41,202 nt of DNA from Candidatus Hadarchaeum yellowstonense (GTDB lineage Archaea > Hadarchaeota > Hadarchaeia > Hadarchaeales > Hadarchaeaceae). Made by a program: the position numbers and the translations under genes. Where the stretch lies: the NCBI GenBank assembly GCA_001515205.2, contig LQMQ01000050.1, positions 1-41,202 on the forward strand, in the 5' to 3' direction. Positions 37,019 through 41,202 of the stretch are shown here, piece after piece (within the stretch, counting starts at the first letter, position 1; each line of letters opens with the position of its first letter). The notes under the pieces were generated by a model. That model saw nothing but the letters and a program-made list of their open reading frames with translations. It was not told the DNA's origin and did no database searches.

Positions 37019-37351
37019 CTATCCTTTCAGATTGTTAAGCCGTCTGAGTATTTCCCTCCTCACCGCGCGGAAGAAATCATCGGAATGAAGCCGGAAGTAG
37101 CGGTAGGCCAGCCTGCCCCTCTCGGTGACCGAGACCTCCCTTTGAATCAACTTTAACTCGAGCAGGGTCTTCAGATGGGCTTTCACGGCCCGCTGGGACC
37201 TCTTTGTTCCCGCGACGATCTCGGCCACGGAAAGCTTCTTTTCGGTCCGGGCCAGGAGACCCAGGATTTTTCTGCCCGTGGCCTTTATTCCCAGAATGTC
37301 GGCGGCCTCATAAATTCTGCTCAGCTCGCCCCTGGCCTCCATAACCACCAC
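37019..37351 (-). CDS. Winged-helix transcriptional regulator
   Basis: ATGRKILGLLARTEKKLSVAEIVAGTKRSQRAVKAHLKTLLELKLIQREVSVTERGRLAYRYF. Confidence 0.8.
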   Translation of the reverse strand: MVVMEARGELSRIYEAADILGIKATGRKILGLLARTEKKLSVAEIVAGTKRSQRAVKAHLKTLLELKLIQREVSVTERGRLAYRYFRLHSDDFFRAVRREILRRLNNLKG

Positions 37352-37470
37352 CGAACGATAATGAGCTGAATGTTGCTTATAAATTCATACGTGTGCAAAA
37401 ATATTTGCACCAGAGCCTGTGGTCAACTATTTTAGCAGCCGAGCTGAAATGATGCTGAAGGTGGAACTGG

Positions 37471-38490
37471 ATGAAAGCCGTGGTGATCCCGAGGATCGCT
37501 CCAATTGAGGAGAAGCCGCTGGAGCTGGTGGACCTTCCTGACCCCATCCCCGGTGAAAAAGAGGTCCTGGTGAAAGTTTCCGCCTGTGGTATCTGTCACA
37601 CCGAGCTGGATGAAATTGAGGGGAGGGTTCCTCCGACTAAATTTCCCGTGGTTCCCGGGCATGAGATCGTCGGGAGAGTGGAAAAACTTGGTCCGGGGGC
37701 GTCAAGGTTCAAGGTAGGCGATCGCGTGGGGATTGCCTGGATCAACTGGGCCTGCGGGCGCTGCCACTTCTGCCTCAAAGGTGAGGAAAATCTGTGTGAG
37801 GAAGCACGATGGACGGGAAAAGATGCCGACGGAGGTTATGCCCAGTACACCGTTATCTCCGAGGATTTCGCCTACCCGATTCCCGCAGCATTCACCGACT
37901 TGGAGGCGGCTCCGCTCCTTTGTGCCGGCGTCATCGGCTACCGGGCATTGAAGCTTTCGGGGATGAAGGACGGCAGGGTTCTTGGCCTTTATGGTTTTGG
38001 GGCTTCGGCCCACATCGTCATTCAGGTGGTCAAGCACCTTTATCCCCGCGCCAGGGTCTTCGTCTTCACCCGGCCCAACCAGCTCCAGCATCAGGAACTG
38101 GCCCGGAGGCTGGGGGCCGACTGGGTGGGGGCCACGGGAGAAACCCCTCCGGCAAGGCTCGATTGCGCCATCGATTTCACTCCCGTGGGAGAACCGGTGC
38201 GGGAAGCGCTGAGAAACCTGCAAAAGGGGGGAAGGGTGGTGATCAACGCGATTAGAAAAACCACGCCCATTCCCGAGCTGAATTATGCGGAGCATCTCTG
38301 GTGGGAAAAGGAGCTGAAAAGCGTTGCCAACGTGGCCCGAAGGGATGCTCAGGAGTTCCTGCCCCTCGCCGCCGAAATTCCCATCAAGCCAAAGATTCAG
38401 AAGTTCCGGATGGAGGAAGCAAACGAGGCCCTGATCCTGCTCAAGCAGGGAAGGATAAGCGGAGCCGGAGTTCTGTGCATAGCGGAGTAA
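37471..38490 (+). CDS. Zinc-dependent alcohol dehydrogenase
   Basis: CGICHTELDEIEGR, PGHEIVGRVEKLG, CGRCHFCLKGEENLCEEARWTG. Confidence 0.93.
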   Translation: MKAVVIPRIAPIEEKPLELVDLPDPIPGEKEVLVKVSACGICHTELDEIEGRVPPTKFPVVPGHEIVGRVEKLGPGASRFKVGDRVGIAWINWACGRCHFCLKGEENLCEEARWTGKDADGGYAQYTVISEDFAYPIPAAFTDLEAAPLLCAGVIGYRALKLSGMKDGRVLGLYGFGASAHIVIQVVKHLYPRARVFVFTRPNQLQHQELARRLGADWVGATGETPPARLDCAIDFTPVGEPVREALRNLQKGGRVVINAIRKTTPIPELNYAEHLWWEKELKSVANVARRDAQEFLPLAAEIPIKPKIQKFRMEEANEALILLKQGRISGAGVLCIAE

Positions 38491-38541
38491 CCCGGCCACT
38501 GTTAGATAAACTATACTAAAGATGAAGGACATATTGAAAAA

Positions 38542-39504
38542 TTGATGCTGGAATCCTTGCTCAAATGTATGCTGGAGAGGAGGTGGAAAACCGCCATCTT
38601 CAGCGTCACCTCCGCCTGCAACTGCAGATGCTCGATGTGCAACATACCCAACCTGCCACTTCAACAACCCGACCCTGCCACCGCCTTTGCCATCCTGCGC
38701 CAGTGCGTGGAGAACAGGGTCGCCATCCTGTCCCTCACCGGCGGGGAGCCTTTTCTTTACCCCCACCTGCCTGAGCTGGTGAGAAGAGCCCACCGGATGG
38801 GGATCTTCGTGCACATCGCGACAAACGGAACCCTGCCCGAGAAGATTGCCCAGGTCGGGGGGCATGTGGACGCCATCGGTTTCAGCCTCGACAGCCACAT
38901 AAGCGCGGAGCATGACAGCAACAGGGGGCACAACAGGGCCTTCGAAAAATGCCTGAAAAGCGTGAAAATTTGCGGCGAGCTGGGAATAAAGTCCTTCGCC
39001 AACACCCCGCCGAACCGTTACATCATCGACAGGATCGAGGAGTACGTCGGTTTTGTCAACGACGAGCTGGGGATTCCCGTGGGCTTTTGCTATCCGGAAA
39101 CTCACGGAGGGGACTATTTTGCTACCTGCGAGAGCGTCATCAGCGATCTGAGGGCGGAGCAAATAGCATCCTTCTTCTCCGCGGCGCTGAGGCTAAAAAA
39201 GCAGGGCTACGACATCGTCAACAGCGACATCTTCCTGAGGGAAGCTGCCGCGTATGCCCGAGAAAAATTTGAAAGGGTGAGCCGCTGCGGCGGGGGGCGC
39301 GTCGTCTACTGGATCGACTGGCTCGGAAAGGTTCATCCCTGCTTTAACAAGCGAACGGTTCTGAATAAAAACGGGATCTGGGAGAAATACGACCCGAAGA
39401 ACTGCAACGAGTGCTTCGTTCAGTGCTTCAGGGAACCATCCTCCTTCGTTTACAATCTTCCCCATTCCCTCAGAGAGCTGAGGACCTGGAAATCCCTTTT
39501 TTAG
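38542..39504 (+). CDS. Radical SAM protein (SPASM-like Cys-rich C-terminus)
   Basis: SVTSACNCRCSMCNIP, LTGGEPFLYPHL, C-terminal CFNK...CNECFVQC. Confidence 0.85.
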   Translation: MMLESLLKCMLERRWKTAIFSVTSACNCRCSMCNIPNLPLQQPDPATAFAILRQCVENRVAILSLTGGEPFLYPHLPELVRRAHRMGIFVHIATNGTLPEKIAQVGGHVDAIGFSLDSHISAEHDSNRGHNRAFEKCLKSVKICGELGIKSFANTPPNRYIIDRIEEYVGFVNDELGIPVGFCYPETHGGDYFATCESVISDLRAEQIASFFSAALRLKKQGYDIVNSDIFLREAAAYAREKFERVSRCGGGRVVYWIDWLGKVHPCFNKRTVLNKNGIWEKYDPKNCNECFVQCFREPSSFVYNLPHSLRELRTWKSLF

Positions 39505-39728
39505 ATGACAGAAAAGTCGGCCACACCTCAACCAGAGAGCAGATGGGGAAACTCAAGCCAAAAATAACGAAAATGTCAAAAATCTCAAGGCAAGTTGGTC
39601 CGTTGGGAAAAAGTTGGATGTCAAAGTTCCTCCTTGTGACCAAGTCGGATTGGGAGAGAAGCGGGCAATGAGGTCTCACAGGAGGCTTGCTCAGGTTCCG
39701 GCTTTGATTAGCCTTCTTAAAGCTGAAC

Positions 39729-40682
39729 TTATTTTATTAGGCCACCCAATCTATCCCTCAGCTTTGTTTTACATCTTAAGAACTTAAGGCCCAGCTGACC
39801 CCTTAAGCCTCTCTCCAGATAGCTGTGTTCAAACCTTTCCCGCATCCTTTTAGCAACCGATTCTACCGTTACATATATGAATGAGTCGTCACCGGCATCG
39901 AGGAAGAGCTTTTCTTCGCTCAGCCTTTTCAGGATAGCTCTGCGCGTATTGAGAATCCATTTTTCCATCCGCTCCTCGGTAATTATGTCGGAATATCGCG
40001 GAAGAAGATCTTGCATCAAGCTCTCAACCACGCGGTGCAAATCCTTTGGCTCAGACGAGGCCGTTACCTTCGCCTTCTCCACGAGCCTCATTCCCAGTCC
40101 CTCACAGAAGATTGCCGCTGGTGCAAAGGGCGTCCTGGTTCCCTGACCGCTGACGTTCAAAAGATAGGCTACCTCTACTTCGTCCCCCACGTTATAGCCA
40201 CAGGTCAATCTGTCGCTTGACAAGAATATTGGATATCCGGCCACCCGGAAGAAGAAGTCGAAATCCGGTGGTTTTCTATGGAGCTTCTGCACCACCTGAA
40301 CTTTGCCCCTAATAATGTTGAAATAGTTTGCGTGTGAGAATTTCGGGCATTCCTGTAATGTGGAATGATTTCCTCCCTCAAGTTGAACGGCCAGCTTATC
40401 GTCGATCACCAGCATCGCACTTCGGTTAGAGTCCCAACTAGGGTCCCAGAATATCTGGACCCCCTCCTCAAGAAAATCCTTAAGGGCCCACAGGTTCTCT
40501 TGCATGCCTTTTTCGTGCTCCTCCGCCATATCCAGCGTGGTTGAACCGAACGGAAGAAAGACGTTAACCCAGACCCCGGTTCTCCTCACTTTCAAAATGA
40601 ATTCTCTGCGCTCAAGTAACTCACCTACTCTTGGAAAGAAGGCGTCCATTTTTCTCTGGGGCAGAGGTATGGACATCATCAC
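39729..40682 (-). CDS. Uncharacterised protein, 317 aa
   Basis: Long ORF with plausible composition; no family recognised. Confidence 0.7.
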   Translation of the reverse strand: MMMSIPLPQRKMDAFFPRVGELLERREFILKVRRTGVWVNVFLPFGSTTLDMAEEHEKGMQENLWALKDFLEEGVQIFWDPSWDSNRSAMLVIDDKLAVQLEGGNHSTLQECPKFSHANYFNIIRGKVQVVQKLHRKPPDFDFFFRVAGYPIFLSSDRLTCGYNVGDEVEVAYLLNVSGQGTRTPFAPAAIFCEGLGMRLVEKAKVTASSEPKDLHRVVESLMQDLLPRYSDIITEERMEKWILNTRRAILKRLSEEKLFLDAGDDSFIYVTVESVAKRMRERFEHSYLERGLRGQLGLKFLRCKTKLRDRLGGLIK

Positions 40683-40690
40683 ACCCGAGG

Positions 40691-41146
40691 TTATAACAGC
40701 CGATGCAATTCCTCTAATTTATTCAGCAATGACATGACATGAGGTTCGATTAACGCCTTATCAGAACCTGGTAATCTGCCGTAACCCTTTAATTTTTCAG
40801 GCCGCAATTCCTCTAAGATGACCCAAATTTCGTTCAGCGCGGCCAAGATTTTAGCTCTGAGTTCTATCTCTTCAGTTTCCAGCTCGAAAATCTCTCTCAT
40901 CTCTTTTATTTCATTCAGCATGTCCGCTATCACTGCCATGATCCTTGGCTTTGAAGCAGGGTTCACGTTGTCTACGTACCGATAAAAAATGGCCTCTTCA
41001 GGATGCCCGCCTTTCAAGGCGTCTTTTATCTGTCGGAGATCCTTCTCTATAATGAATAAGCTAACTCTCAATCTTCGTTTGATCCCTTCGTTTATTAATT
41101 CGGTCATATCACATCTGCCCTCGATAACATCTCTCCGAGATACCAT
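40691..41146 (-). CDS. Uncharacterised helical protein, 151 aa (alternative start 41107)
   Basis: ORF directly upstream of the 39729-40682 gene; minus-strand TATA-like GGGAAATAAATACGG near 41158-41172 favours the internal start MTELINEG. Confidence 0.65.
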   Translation of the reverse strand: MVSRRDVIEGRCDMTELINEGIKRRLRVSLFIIEKDLRQIKDALKGGHPEEAIFYRYVDNVNPASKPRIMAVIADMLNEIKEMREIFELETEEIELRAKILAALNEIWVILEELRPEKLKGYGRLPGSDKALIEPHVMSLLNKLEELHRLL

Positions 41147-41202
41147 TCCTCAGTTCACCGTATTTATTTCCCATCGCGGCAACATTCCTGTTTAGCCACC
41201 TT

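Noticed and set aside
37702-39162. 486-aa antisense ORF across the ADH and radical SAM genes
   Set aside because: Spans two convincing sense genes and their gap; shadow ORF
1-41202. CRISPR array, rRNA, intact IS element or integrase
   Set aside because: No regularly spaced repeats, rRNA-like stretches or recognisable transposase/integrase ORFs seen

Overview
Archaeal chromosome segment, probably from a thermophilic, uncultured-type lineage; taxonomy is inference from gene content only. It carries about 32 credible protein genes: a convergent pair of P-type ATPases (H+-ATPase-like and MgtA-like), a NEW3-protein/ABC-2 transporter operon, DHPS-like plus CofE, GTP-PEPCK, Elp3, a Hel308-like helicase, deoxyhypusine synthase, an Hpt/GMP synthase B pair, a SagB-type nitroreductase, Rpo3 (RNAP subunit D with Fe-S domain), a TrkA-N protein, a DUF488/SPL-like radical SAM/ParB-like cluster, PAC2 and DUF763 proteins, the NAD de novo genes nadX-nadA-nadC, several radical SAM enzymes, and an uncharacterised gene pair at the right end. 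There is also a truncated minus-strand CDS at the left edge. The most notable signal is in the RNA genes. (i) The minus-strand tRNA-Tyr(GTA) at 28695-28831 only reads as a canonical 75-nt tRNA if THREE short introns are removed: anticodon loop 37/38, variable-loop boundary 43/44 and T-loop 59/60. The T-loop intron has a textbook bulge-helix-bulge (BHB). (ii) The tRNA-Asp(GTC) at 24706-24804 has a 21-nt intron inside the 3' acceptor strand (68/69), with a good BHB core; removing it restores a perfect 7-bp acceptor stem followed by G73 and an encoded CCA. (iii) A tRNA-Cys-like sequence at 5974-6046 has intact anticodon and T arms but broken acceptor and D stems and no CCA, suggesting a relic. 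No CRISPR array or rRNA was seen, and no intact mobile element.
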